A stretch of DNA of 64,000 nucleotides from Echinostoma caproni (lineage: Eukaryota > Platyhelminthes > Trematoda > Plagiorchiida > Echinostomatidae). Of the stretch, positions 49,357 through 62,199 are shown one piece after another. A program made the translations under genes and the position numbers. Within the stretch, counting starts at the first letter, position 1, and every line of letters begins with the position of its first letter. The stretch lies in the NCBI GenBank assembly GCA_900618425.1, contig UZAN01039454.1, forward strand, positions 90,891 to 154,890, written 5' to 3'. The notes under the pieces were generated by a model. The model searched no databases. It was not told the DNA's origin and saw only the letters and a list, made by a program, of their open reading frames with translations.

Positions 49357-52300
49357 CTTTATCTTGTAATTTCAGAGGATATATCCTCATGGAGTCCGGG
49401 TAAAAAAGTTTTGTAACAACGGAAAGTTGTCATTAGTCGCTTCTTGGATAGTGGAACTGAGTGGCTAATAACTGTTTATGAATGTTGCTTCCATTCCACC
49501 CAGGTTAATATGTTCATTGACGTTTGACTATGCCTATTGATTTATCTTCTGTGGGATCAAACACTATTAACTTGTTTTACTCAATATTGAAATATAAAAA
49601 AATATTCCATTCTGATGCCACAATAATCACATTCGTATGCTCAAGTGACATCGGTTTCTGCATTTTTAATTTCCAGCACACGAAGGAAATATATAACAGT
49701 AGAATCGTGCTGCATTCGTGCTTCTACTTTAGTTAGAGAACGTTTTCACTTTCATTTCGAAAATTATGAATCGTAAAAAAGAATAAATAACTTTTTGAAG
49801 AGAACAGCACTATAGAGGCATTATTTAACAGTGTTTTATGACTTCCTCTGGTTAATGCTTGGTGAAATAAATTTTAAGGGCGCTTTCTTTATTAGCTCAT
49901 GTATTCTCGGACAATGCTTGAAATGTCTGTAATGAAACCATAACCGGATCGGAACCTCGATTGAATAAACCTCATATGTTTCTATCGCTAAATCGGTTTG
50001 AAACGGAATTTCCCGTCATTGGTGAAACGACTGTGCCTCCTGAATGAACACCGCTTGGGAATAACATGTACTCATTGTCGGTTAGTCGTAATTACGTGAG
50101 AAACTTGGTAGACGACGAACATACTACAAGTAATACTGGGTTCTGCAGACTCCGGATGTGGCCAGTGGATTGTTCTTCAATTTCAGTGGTATTCCGCATA
50201 TCTGCAAAAAACAACAAGGTAATTGCATAAATCTATGACAGAACAAGTCATGTGATGCCACTTCATTCACAATAAAACCGTCTATCCATCAACGTAGAAC
50301 CTAAAAATTAATTTTTTTGAGTTGAAGGACCAAACCTCTGGTGTAAATGACTTTACGCATTTCTTCTTGTTTTTTCAGAATGCTATTATATGTGCATACA
50401 GAAGAAACTCATAACACTCATAACTGTTAACGTTCAACTTTCTCCCTTCATATTTTCTTATGTGTCCACCGGAGGAGCCAGAGAGAAGTTTTGAGACTCG
50501 GATGAGAAACGTGTTTACATCGAGGAAAATGATTAAAGCTATTCACGGTTGAACCAGAGTTCCAAGTTGCTGAACAACACATGATTTATCCATACTGGAC
50601 GTGTACCACAAGTTTAGTACAATACTCTCATGAATACAGTTTCACCTTCTTGCGTTGCAACCGGAAGAATTTGTTCAGTTTCTGACGTTGAACGGTGTTC
50701 GTTAACAGCATCGTACAGATGAACTTTCGTAGATGTAGATTTGTTCTCGCTTTTGCAATCGTTTTGTTGACAATAAATTGATACAATTTTAAAATACTTT
50801 ATTAAATTGATTTCAACTTAAACAAAAATAACCATACTTTACATGGAGTATTCTGTATGAAAGGCAATTTAATACCTAATAAAATAATACAAATAGTACT
50901 ATTCAAAATAATTTTTCCTAAATGGGGATTATGTATTCCTGGTTAAACTGGTCTTCGACTAAAACTTAAAATTGTTTTCTGCGAGAAAAGTTGGTGTATT
51001 CATGTAAAAGCAAACCCTTACCGACACTGAGATATTTTGTATAACCATGAGTGTATTTGCATTTTTTTCAAATGATGCAATTTAATGACATTTTTGAATC
51101 TTGACCATGAAAACAAAAAATAGTTGAAATCCATCTCAAGAAGATAGACATATATTCATTAGATAGTCGGTTTCTGACTGTTTATCTAAGATAAAACTAA
51201 CTTGTGACGTTTAAATTAGTCATGTCAATGGAATAGTTAAGGTGAAAGCTAAATGTTCAAGTTTTCTATCATATGGAGCAATTTTCGTTTGTGACCAGGT
51301 TTCTTTCCAAAACAACCGAGAGTTGATGAAATATGCAGTCTGTTGAAAGACGAATATACCTCCATGACCGAAAATGATTTATACTGATTCATGAACTGAT
51401 ATTACTGGAGTAAGCATGTAAAACAATTTTGCAAGAATAAATAAATATAGCTGCATACCGATCGTGCTGGCACGGTTACTAGCAACATCATATTATGTAT
51501 GCACGTTCCGGTCATATTCCCGTAGTTCCATCAACCTTCAAGCATCATGCTTACTTTTCTGCCTTAAAACGAGGCAACGGTTTTCTTTCACAATTTACTG
51601 CTTCCAATAAGTTGTGTTGATTTTCGTCTCAACTTTCAATGGTACACCCAGATTTATACGTGTTTTGCTTAAGCATCGCTGAACTCAAGTGACAAAATAG
51701 TGAGAAGTTTGCAACAAAGATGCGCATCAACTTACAGTTCAAAAAGCCTCTACCAGAATCACTCGATACTTCACTGGTTTTATGCAGATGCTTCCATACA
51801 AAACTGGCTAGAATATCGGAGCAAGCCATTTCAAATATATTTTCCACATTTGTTCTTTTTTGTCGTTTGCGACCCAATTGAAAAATATTGATTAGCAAAC
51901 ATTGATGAATACAGAATTACCCAAACATTGGAATCCGAATGACATTTCTGGAAACCTTTCTCCATGTGCTAAAATATGTTTTAGTAAATGTTTTGATTCG
52001 CTACAAAACACACATTAAAAATCGGAATGTACTCCAACGCATTATTGTTTGTTTGATGCAATGGATGGAATGGGGCAGAAATGTTGTAAAACTGTACAGT
52101 TGAAGGTTTTGACTACAATCCTGGGAATGGTTTGAATAGCTTTTATGATATTTGATTCCAGATTTATTTCGGTCCCATCATATCACACAAACAATGAAAT
52201 ACACATTTGATAACTATGATATCAGTTGATGCATTTACTCCATCATACTGATCCCCGAAGCTATGAACCTAGATTAGCAATAGCACAAAACGATCAAATT

Positions 52301-55256
52301 CATATAATGTAACCATTCACAACGATAACCGCAAAAATCACTGAGTGGAAGTAGTACCCGACCCCACTCCCATCCCCGCTCCGAGTGGATAGATAACGGT
52401 TCTCGATAGCCATTTGAGCAGAGGCAGAGTCAGATAATGCATTTGTTTGATTTCACCATAACAATAATTTTTCTAAGAAAAAGTATTCAAAGTTAAAGGG
52501 TCTTTTGGAGACGTTCAATGTGCTTTACGCTTTATAAACAATACAGCCATTTGCGTTTAGTAAATTATACAGGTATTTTGATGTGCGTAACCGGAAAAGA
52601 TTTATTTCAAGGTATATAGTAAATAAGTGACACTTTGGTATTCTCATAAGCCTAGTAACTTTTGGGAAATGCATGAATTTACACTCCCATTTATATTTCG
52701 ACAAACGTGTTATGTAATAAACGATTGCATCAAAAGTTTACTACAGTTGACACCAAAAAGCATTAAACAGCACGTTCAATATTGGCGGAGCGGAATTCTT
52801 TACCGATGACATAATGACCATGAATGAATCAACGGAAAAATAATGCACTGATTGTAAAGGCGTCGTTTTGGTAGTCATTAAGTGCCATCCTTCAGTTTTG
52901 TGGGATTTTTTCTCCGGATCATGAATAGTACGAAACTCGTTTGTATTAACCATTTCTGGCATGCCCATTATTGCATTCCATATCCACCCAAACTGGCAAT
53001 AAAACAGAGCATAAATATAACGCTCCATTTCTCCACTTATGTCAACTCAAAACAATCATTTCATCCACGAAACGTTTCGTTCTGTTTACCTGGAAAAGAA
53101 AATGTTTTGGATTGACATCTTATTGCGTACTATCTCAAACAGTTTAACGCAAATAAGTCGAGAAAAACATCTCATGAAAATCCCTTAGTTGTATATGGCA
53201 GCCGCATAAGCATTTACTCACAGGGTTTCATCGAGATAAGAAAACGTAATCTCAACGTTTGAAATATAAACCTTCCAAAATGGAAGATAACAAAACGTCA
53301 ACTTCTATTTTGACCTGGAAGACTGTAGATTGAAGGTGTCGAAGTTTGACGATATGTATTATGAACATGGTAGTAGATCGTAAATACGGAGGTTGTCCGG
53401 TTTGTTTTTGTATGTGACAGTATAGTGAAATTGAGAATGCCTGGAAATTATCAAATGTAATCGTATCTTCCCCGGACTGAGAATATGCTAATAGAGTTTG
53501 TTGAACAGAAAAATGAAATATCAACACAAGGCGGAAAAGAGGTCGGCGTTTGTGCTGCGCTTTGGTTCCCTGCAACCTCATGTCAATATTACTGTATTGA
53601 CAAACTTGTGTTACAACTTTTTCAAACCCGATGGATAACAGAAAATAGAGAAACAAGATTGCACGATAGTTGTTAACCAAACCTGAAGGTTTCCGGTAGA
53701 CCAACTAGATGTATTCCCGTCTATTTGAGAGCCATTACACATTTACTGTGCTCATTTATTCCCATCTCAATTGAGTGTTTTTATGACCGGTTGATACGTT
53801 GTTATTATGATTATTATTATTTTTCAGTTTATCTGGCTATCCTCCACAAAATATCGTACTACATAGCTGTCAGCTATTTGACCCAAACATCGAAATTCTT
53901 AGTGGTACATATTAGCCAAATTTCAACCCCTTCAGTTGTAGCTTCAATTGACTTAATTTCGCTGGCAACCACAAGGTGACACCTTCAAGCAGCAGTACAA
54001 TCTGGTGATTGTTGGAGTTCAATGGATAAGTGTAACAATAAACGTGCTTTCACTGATTCATATACATAATTCATGAATTCTTACCAGCACAAAACTCAAG
54101 TCCAGCGTTTCATCAGTGTATGATTATTTGATTGAATTTCGCAAACATGCGGACCCATACAAAATGTTTAATTTTAATCAATATTCTGTGCTTTGTTAGG
54201 AAAAAGAACTCAATTTTTTAAACAACGGTAAATATCGGATCTACGGGAAATCATTCAATAAAGGTATTGCTTGCTAACGGATTCCTTACATATCAAGGGT
54301 GGTTTTCAGTAAGCCTATCCACACCATCTCCTTCCACATTATCGGTTAGGTTTATTTATGTTCACATTCAGTTCTAAGCATGATAGTGAAATGCAAACCC
54401 ACACTGAGAATCCAGGAGCCAGATGCGAAGAATGTCTAACTATGTGCAGTTTTATACGTGAAATGTTTATGTTGGTTATAAATGAGCAAGTCCAGTGCGC
54501 ACGGTTTAGCAATGATGATAACCACATCTGAAATATCCGTACCGCCCTAAAATGAAAAATAAATTTTATTTGAGGAAATTCACCTTTGAAAACCGAGTGA
54601 CTTTCTTTCGGTAATCACGTGAATATTAATTCTTATGACCTAGCTCATTAGGGTATGAGACCACTTGTATAAAGACAACACTGGTCTCAACGCTATGCTG
54701 CAAAAGATTCCAACATCTGTCATTTATAATACTAAATCCCACAAACACTTCAAGCCTGACAGAATTAAATCACATTCAGTTAGAGGCGAAATGTCACATG
54801 ACTGATTGACCTTCAACTTGACCTCAAGAAAATTAGACTGCGATTTCTAATGTAAACAGCTAATGGGATTTTGAACACCTTGTGTACCCTGTGTTCGAGT
54901 GCATTAACATCGAAATTTTTTTTAACCAGAAACTGATTCGGTTTCTCCTCACACTCACATTCTCCTGGAACCGGATCAGTGTAGAACGTTCATCACAAAT
55001 AATCTCTAGGGTACTATCTATTCCTCAGCCGCTATGTTGCTCATGAGCACTAAGCACATTTTCTCTATTCCAAGTTATTTCCGAAAATCCTTTGGAGTAA
55101 TATCAACGGCCGACCCAGATAAACTGCATTCGACACCCGGAGGTTTATGTACTGCCGTGATCTTCCGTAAAAGCATAATACAACGAGAGACAAGAATCAA
55201 ATCGACATTACAACACGGGTATACGTAACCTTCGAGTTGTGCAATTTTCTTTAACG

Positions 55257-55277
55257 ATAACTAACTAACTAACTTAT
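55257..55277. repeat. (AACT)n microsatellite
   Basis: About four AACT units are present in a row. It is an ordinary simple repeat. Confidence 0.7.
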
Positions 55278-57853
55278 TTTGCAAATTTTGTAATTTAAAT
55301 CACGTATAATTTTATAGAAATAAGAATTGGAATCTAATCAGTATAATTCGTATTTAACTCTCCACCTACAACTGTGATGTATGAGTCCATCGCAAGTCAC
55401 ATGTAGATTTTTCGCTTCGTATAGCATGCAAGTACATAAATATAATTCGATCATTTTGGTTACGGTAAGCTGAGCCACAGAAATCTTAAAATCTCTAAGT
55501 TTAATACAGCGAATTTCATGAGATAGTATACAAAACGCAGTGCCTCTTTTTTGAAAATATTTCTCGGACCCCAGCTGTTTGCTTCACACAAGTGTTCGAT
55601 ATCGAGCCTCGCTGAAAGAAATTCAAGCAGGTTAAGTGGTTTATGACAAAATATGTGAATCAGCCACGTGTATTAATGTTTTATGGATGATTTATGCATG
55701 TGACATGGATCTGGCCGTTCATGTTGGGCATATGAGTGTTTCATGATGGGCTAGTGAAGGCATTACCGCGGCAGTATTAAATCAACAATCGCAAAGGCTG
55801 TTTGGCAAGCTAGGCGTGAGCAAGACTGTTTTACCGGTTAGAACGAATGGCAGTAATTTGGAGGATTGAAATCGGTAATCTGACAGAGAACAGTTTTTGA
55901 GAGATTAACATCTTACTGAAAAAGTACACCGAGAAAAAATTGTGATTACCAATAAAGAGTACTAGACGAGTGTTTTCTTAGAGGTAAGGCTAATCAATCA
56001 TGCGTATCATGTGAATATTCCCGCCGACATTTGCCTTTGGAGCCAAATATGCACCTCATTGGTCATTTATGATTTTCCTTGAAGCTTCTGTTAGGGGATT
56101 TAAAAGCGCCAGCAAAGGCCTATTGTGTCCCCGAAGATTCACTGTTGGAGTTGTAATGTGCAGCTGCATATGTTATGGTTTCTAGTAGATACTCAATACA
56201 GAACAGTACTTAATCAATTATTTACCATGGCTATCACTCACCTCTGCTCCAATCGCACTTAAACACACAGTGAATGCTGACCAGAAGTAAATCGATGAAT
56301 AAAATAATACCTAGTTTAAGAGAAAGACATTATGTTCCAGCAATTATCCTATGCAGTGCTGTTTAATCAATACGTGAATCCGTCACAATATGTTGAACCT
56401 GGTGTAATCCGATTTTCCCACAAAGAAGATCGAATGTCTTACTTCATTGGACATTATGGTAGTTTCCGATTTTTGCAAAACAGTTAAGCAGCCATGAGTA
56501 ACTTGTTAGTCTCAGTTTCATGGTCATTATTTTGGATTACTTTTTTAATGTACTGAAGCATGTTACCTAATGCTCGGCGAGGGTAGCCCATAACTCGGTT
56601 ATTATTAAGTTTGTGGTGATGGGTTAAAGCACTTCTTTTATCTTTAAGCTCCCATTTGAATGAATCATCCAGCATGCGTAATTGATCCATCGCTTCCAGA
56701 CTTTATACCTCCCCAAGTTATTCTTTAAGGGGATCGAAAATTGGCCGTTTACTGATGGCGATTCACAGAGAAAACATTGAAAGTGACCAATAGTTATAGA
56801 GGGCTGCAAAAACCGAGAACAGGGTGTTGATTGGCCTCTTTTATTCATACAGAACCCCAACACGCGCAGGTTTTCGAGATAGTTTTGTGTAAAAATTATA
56901 ATGAGTTATAGAAATCGGTTATGGGATACGTTAAACCAAAGATTTCAAATGATCGACGATCAATTACAAGCGGATGTGATTCCCGTTTTGTATTCCACCA
57001 TCTGTCAATGTTTGGAATTGTATTCTTGACAGGAAATAACTGAGGGCTTTTTCTGCTAGGCGTGCACATATGTAAATCATTTTCACCCTTGCTGATTTTA
57101 TTCAAAAGTTATGCATTGCGCATTCCTATCATCCACTTGTTCTGAATCCAGTGAATGGGAAAACTTTTACTGAATCTGAAAGTTATTTGTATGAAAACAT
57201 CATTTGTGACACCTAGGATTTGATCTTTATAAAAGCGAGTAGAAAAGGAATTTTTTGAACAAACTAGTTTATATTCGAAATATTCGAAACCATTATTTAT
57301 TCTCGTACCACTAGAGCATTCCGTGACCGACATTTGGAGATTGTACTGCTTACAGGCAAGCACGAACTGTGAAAAAATTGAGTTTACTTTCCGTACTCCA
57401 AATTATTTCCAGATTGTAGCTGAGAAGTCGATTGTGTTCGTTACTGTTATTTGATCAAATAATGAAAAATTGCTGTAATGGTATTTTGTAATCGATCAAT
57501 ATTTATTCGCTTACCTATGAAAATCGATATTATGACATACACACAAGCACATGGTGTGGAAATAACCTGCCCTTTTACTCATTCCGCTCACAGGTTTAAG
57601 TTAACTTAAGATTCCGCTGATCGATGGCAGTGAACTAGAACGTGACTTTCTTATTTGCTGGTCCTACGTTTTTAGAGTTATATGGTCTTTTAGTTGATCT
57701 GAGTTGCAATCCACAAAACGTATTTTCTTTCATGTGATTCCATTTGCTACCAACTCATCAAATATGAACATTATTAGTGTCACACGCCGTCAAATGAATT
57801 GTTGCGGTTTAAACCGGAGTAAATACTCCACTTACACATTGAATCGATATATG

Positions 57854-57877
57854 TATATATATATATATATATATATA
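57854..57877. repeat. (TA)n microsatellite
   Basis: An uninterrupted TA run of about 12 units lies here, with a few more TA units before a single G just upstream. Confidence 0.9.
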
Positions 57878-58290
57878 ACACGTTGGATTGATGGTTGGAC
57901 TGAACGATTCCGTGCACGTTCATTTGATTTCACAATAGAAAAATATGGACGTTTTACGAATGAACTTTTCTTTGCGATTCTGCTCCACGCGTTTTTGAGC
58001 GCTTAAAACCTGGATCTTGTGATAACATAACCCCATTATTTTTCTGTTTTAATGCCTGTCTGTGTTCTGATATTTTAACTTAAAACTGTTGTAATGTCAT
58101 ACCTAAAGAAGTTCACTTCGTTATGTTCTCCGGATCAGAAACGGAATTGAGCTTTGTGAACTGAAAAATGGAAGAAAACTTAGCTCTCGGTAATAATTTG
58201 TAAAAAAAGAACAAAACAATCCCAAGATGACCGTGGTGTAGCCAAAAATAAAGAATTGTATGTATTTACATTCAGGATTTATTTTATTGT

Positions 58291-58437
58291 TAATACCACT
58301 ATTAGGACCCTTACTACTAATACTACTGCTATTATTATCACGACTGGTGTTACTTTTACCACCATTATTACTACTTATTGTACTAGTTCTGCTACTATTA
58401 CTACCAGTACTACTGCTAATACCATTACTACTTTAAC
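58291..58437. repeat. Degenerate (ACT)n trinucleotide repeat
   Basis: About 150 bases are built from ACT/ATT/ACC triplets with many changes. The threonine/isoleucine-rich open frame on the plus strand through it is a result of the triplet period and not evidence of a gene. Confidence 0.85.
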
Positions 58438-60370
58438 TGTTGTTGCACAAATCACACGACTATGAAACATCTTCAAGTAACAATTCGGTGCATTCATTTC
58501 TCTTCGAGATCTTCTCCTGTTGGTGATTTATACACTCCCGCTAATCAGATCGACGGTATGTGTTCGTTGCATTTAAATATCTCTCATGCAAATAATAATT
58601 GACATGATCAGATGTACCGCATCTCTGCTTGCATTCAAGACGTTTCTTTTCGCATGCGATTTCACTCTGTGAGACAGATAATGCAATGAGAAATTGTGTG
58701 TAATGAGATGTGCAAATGTGCACCTGCGCTCTTCTCACAGTCGTACTGCAACCCCGGTTGCTTGCATTATCACTAGTTCAACATCAATGCGTACAGCTTG
58801 ACGGGATGTCTGACAGAGTGAAACCATTTGACATTTGGCTTATCAAAAACAACAAAACGACAAACTCGATTGCGGTGGCAACAACGATAGTAACAGCCCC
58901 AAACGAATATAAGTGCAATAAATAAATCACTGTTCGAAAGAAGCAAAACCAATTCGTATGCCATCCATAATAAAGAAAGGCGAGATTGAGTAATCATTTC
59001 CAAAGGGATTGATAAATCTTGAAATGACTTGCACTGCAGCGAGAGCGCAAAATGCTTATTTTGGGATGGTTTAAAGCAGATGGGTATCGTTTTATTGCGG
59101 CACGAATGACATATATAATCTTAACAAATGCTGTACTAGAGATCGTTGGCGTTTCCCATGTTTGTTGTACTATTCTTGACTGTGACGTGCTCTGACGGAT
59201 AAATGCTATGTGCTGCAAAAACGTATTCACATGGAGAAAAGAGTGCGAAGTTGTGTAATGTAGACAAGAGACTTCACTCAGTCATTTAATTTTCGAGCAA
59301 TCAATCAGTAGATATTTATTGTTTCGAAACGAAAGGCACAACGCAGTATGGAAAAATAAATACGTTTTTTCACAAATCGTAAAACATCAATACCACTGTA
59401 TCGAACACTTCACGTCGCCGCTGGTGGTCTTTCACAAAGAATTTTGTAAAACGAAATGCATCTGAGTGAACGGTCATCAGTCTTAACATCTTGGGTGTTT
59501 GTTTATTTCCGTAAAGACCTGGTTTGGGTCAATAGTTTGTTGTTTTGTTTATTGTTGTCCAGTTATTTTTAAACCTTGATAATGAGGTCAAGTTTAAGAA
59601 TAACAATAGTGGGTGAGGTAGTGTATGTGTTTGCAGCGTCTAATAAACACAACCAAAAAGATGATAGTGTTTGACTGGCTCAATAGGAAACCCAGGTGTA
59701 TTATATTTTAAGTGCCGACGCATCGATTATCGATCATTAGTTTTATAGTTGATGCTTGGAAAAGAATCGATTGAAGAAAGACACTGAACATTTTGTTTCA
59801 AATATACTCATTCTATCGAATACCGTTACTGCACTGTGTGAAAATAACGTTATCTCCTCGCTGTTTAGTGGAACTGAAAAACTCCGTGGGGTTGAGTATA
59901 ACCACAATACACTAAGAAACCCTGAAGAAACATTCTGTTAGAATAATACTATATATTATGAAATAAGTGAAACTATCGGATCATTAACAAATGAGGGTTT
60001 GGAACAGCCAAAAATGTTAAAGATTAATGAGGTAGGAATTTCCTACAAATCAGGCACTTAAAAAAGGTCGCACTGTCTCCAAAACCTTAGCGGTCGCATC
60101 ATTTTCCAGTTCAAGATAGGGGAAACGCTGTCTCCTGATGATCGAAGATAAAGTTGGTTAAGGGAAGTGAATGGTAATATCAAGGAATTTAATTTGAAAT
60201 CTTTTGGGTGAACTCGGGAAGAACTGATTACGATAATGCCAGGTAGAATGAGAACAGAAAAGCAAGCCTTCGGATAAAGCAAAATTAGCACGATACTTTG
60301 CCATCACTCTTCACGCCATGGATAGATAAGATAACATACACTCCATAAACACCAAAATAATTACAAACAC

Positions 60371-60430
60371 TCAAATGGTAAGTTTATGAAAACGCTGGTC
60401 GTGAGTTCAAGTTCCATTACCACCACCCAT
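60371..60430 (+). repeat. Possible worn SINE head
   Basis: GGTCGTGAGTTCAAGTTCC followed by ATTACCACCACCC resembles the B-box end of the intact SINE (GTCCGAGGTTCGAGCCCCGCC then ACCACCACCC). The A box is not recognisable and the SINE body does not follow clearly. It is an old or partial copy at best. Confidence 0.35.
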
Positions 60431-61312
60431 TTTCGTATTATCCCTTCAACATTACCCCAGGTTCCGTTTTCAAATTCGATTACACAATTGTACATTTGAC
60501 TGAGGAATTCGATGGTCTGTCATTGATATTGTGGTAGGTACACTGATAACCATACCTTGTAACTTTTTGTTATCTTTTGGTAGCCTATGAGAAAAATGTT
60601 ATTGATCGAACAATCAAAAGAGCATAGGTTAGATTGTTGTTCACACCTCCATCAATGGCTTGTTTTGACAGCCGTGAAGCACGGGTTAAGAGCCGTAATG
60701 TATAGGAGAAACTCTGGCTTTGTGTGATTTATGCGTCAGGACTGTGACAAATGTTATGCGTGGAACGTGTATTTGCAAGTGTTTTTGTGTACATGACTGA
60801 CGATAATTGACGTGGGGTTATACCAATGTACCGTTTTTTGATAGTCATAGTAGCCCTGCAGTTCCCTCTGATCGCTTACCGAAGTTCATGCAGGTTGGTA
60901 AAAACCGCCATTATAGTCAGTCCAACCTACACCTTGATCTCAAGTCAAGCCAAATCAGACCTCTGCCAAAGACTGGCCCTCAAAAAGTGTAGAAGCAAAA
61001 CACCTTGCACAATGAGTATGAGTCTTCGTGTAATCGACAATCGCAACTGCGCTAGCCCTTATTCGTAATAATATAGTAATCAGCATGAGTGGTGATTTGT
61101 TATGAAATCAGGTGCACACGGAGCTTACTTCATAGACGGAGGTACATTCGTACACACAACTAGATTCATACCTAATGGGTAATCTTTGTGTTTCCGAAAA
61201 GAGAATAACCGAATGAGAGTTCAAGCAGTACAGTGGAGCGCAGTTACACGGTGAGTAAATTCGTTTAGGCAGTGGTTCAGCGCTCATGTTCCTCCGCAAT
61301 CATACCATATCA

Positions 61313-61773
61313 TGAATAGAGAATACATTAGGTTTATGTTGCATAATCTGTATCCGGAAATATTTCGTTGTATCTCATCAGGTGGAGGCCAAAGGTACAG
61401 GCCAAATGTCACCAATCAGACAGACACCAGCTTCCTCCATCGCACGCCATTTGCATGAGACAATGCATCGGTTTGACTGAACTACAACTGCGTTCTCGTG
61501 ATCCTGTTCAACACCAATTCACGTTCACTGCAGTTTGCTGAAGCAATTGCGATTCAAAGATGGAAGCCTATTTTGTGCATGCAAAAATAGTTATTTTTTA
61601 CCTTGGCGTTACCTTGGTAGAAACCATGATATTTATAAACTTATTAACGGTGGTTTTTATCAATTTATTGTGATCATGAATATTATATAAACTGTAGTAT
61701 GCACCTGATGAGGTACAACGAAATATATCCGGATGCAAATTGTGCAACGTAAAAATACTGTATTCTCTATTCA
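61313..61773. repeat. Long inverted repeat 3 (72-bp arms, 317-bp spacer)
   Basis: Positions 61313-61384 match the reverse complement of 61702-61773 over 72 bases with nine mismatches and no gap, about 87% identity. The inner end of each arm carries CACCTGATGAG followed eight or nine bases later by CGAAATAT, the order of the conserved hammerhead-ribozyme core words. The spacer 61385-61701 shows no motif. It may be two head-to-head copies of one repeat, possibly a Penelope-like long terminal repeat, as these are known to carry hammerhead motifs. Confidence 0.85.
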
Positions 61774-62199
61774 ATTTCATTACGGAAAAAATTGTTTCAT
61801 ACCATATCAGTCATATATCATATGTACATACAGGTATTAAACAAAATCGTTCAATATCATAACTGCTCTCGGATCTATTTATCTCATTGCCAAACGTTTT
61901 GATCCTCATGCACGGGAATGTGCATGTTATTAGCCGAGGTCACCCGCAAAATTTGTATGATAGTATTAACTTATATGGTTACCTTTTTTGACCAAGTGCG
62001 TTGGAAAAGTACAATTTCTCGATTTCGACTATGGTTGCTATGGTTGCACCGACTGTAAGATAACCAAACATCTGTAGAGGAAAACAGTAAAAAATATTCA
62101 TGAAAAGAACTTATATCAATGACACAGATAGAGGAGTTTCATATTTTTAATAATCTGTTTCCTCCTTTATTTTGGAGCACTGGAGTCCATCAACTTGGA
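61774..62199. other. Non-coding DNA, no gene recognised
   Basis: No motif was seen. The 3' end of the neighbouring transposon probably lies near the right edge of this stretch, but no terminal inverted repeat could be identified. Confidence 0.4.

Larger units (their letters stand above)
48145..57853. other. Nearly 10 kb without a recognisable gene
   Basis: It holds a single N at 48227 with no clear flanking duplicate, a 22-bp palindrome at 49335, and a GC-rich patch near 52360-52390. A 150-codon minus frame at 53252-53704 has a faint RT-like word, and there is an AACT run at 55257. Exon-like frames at 49055-49294 (minus) and 56484-57363 (minus) lack recognisable motifs. I cannot assign any gene. 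Confidence 0.5.
57878..61312. other. Non-coding DNA, no gene recognised
   Basis: Apart from the trinucleotide repeat at 58.3-58.4 kb and a tRNA-like relic at 60.4 kb, only short frames without motifs were seen. Confidence 0.5.

Noticed and set aside
58256..58465. Threonine-rich 69-codon ORF
   Set aside because: It is a translation of the ACT trinucleotide repeat.
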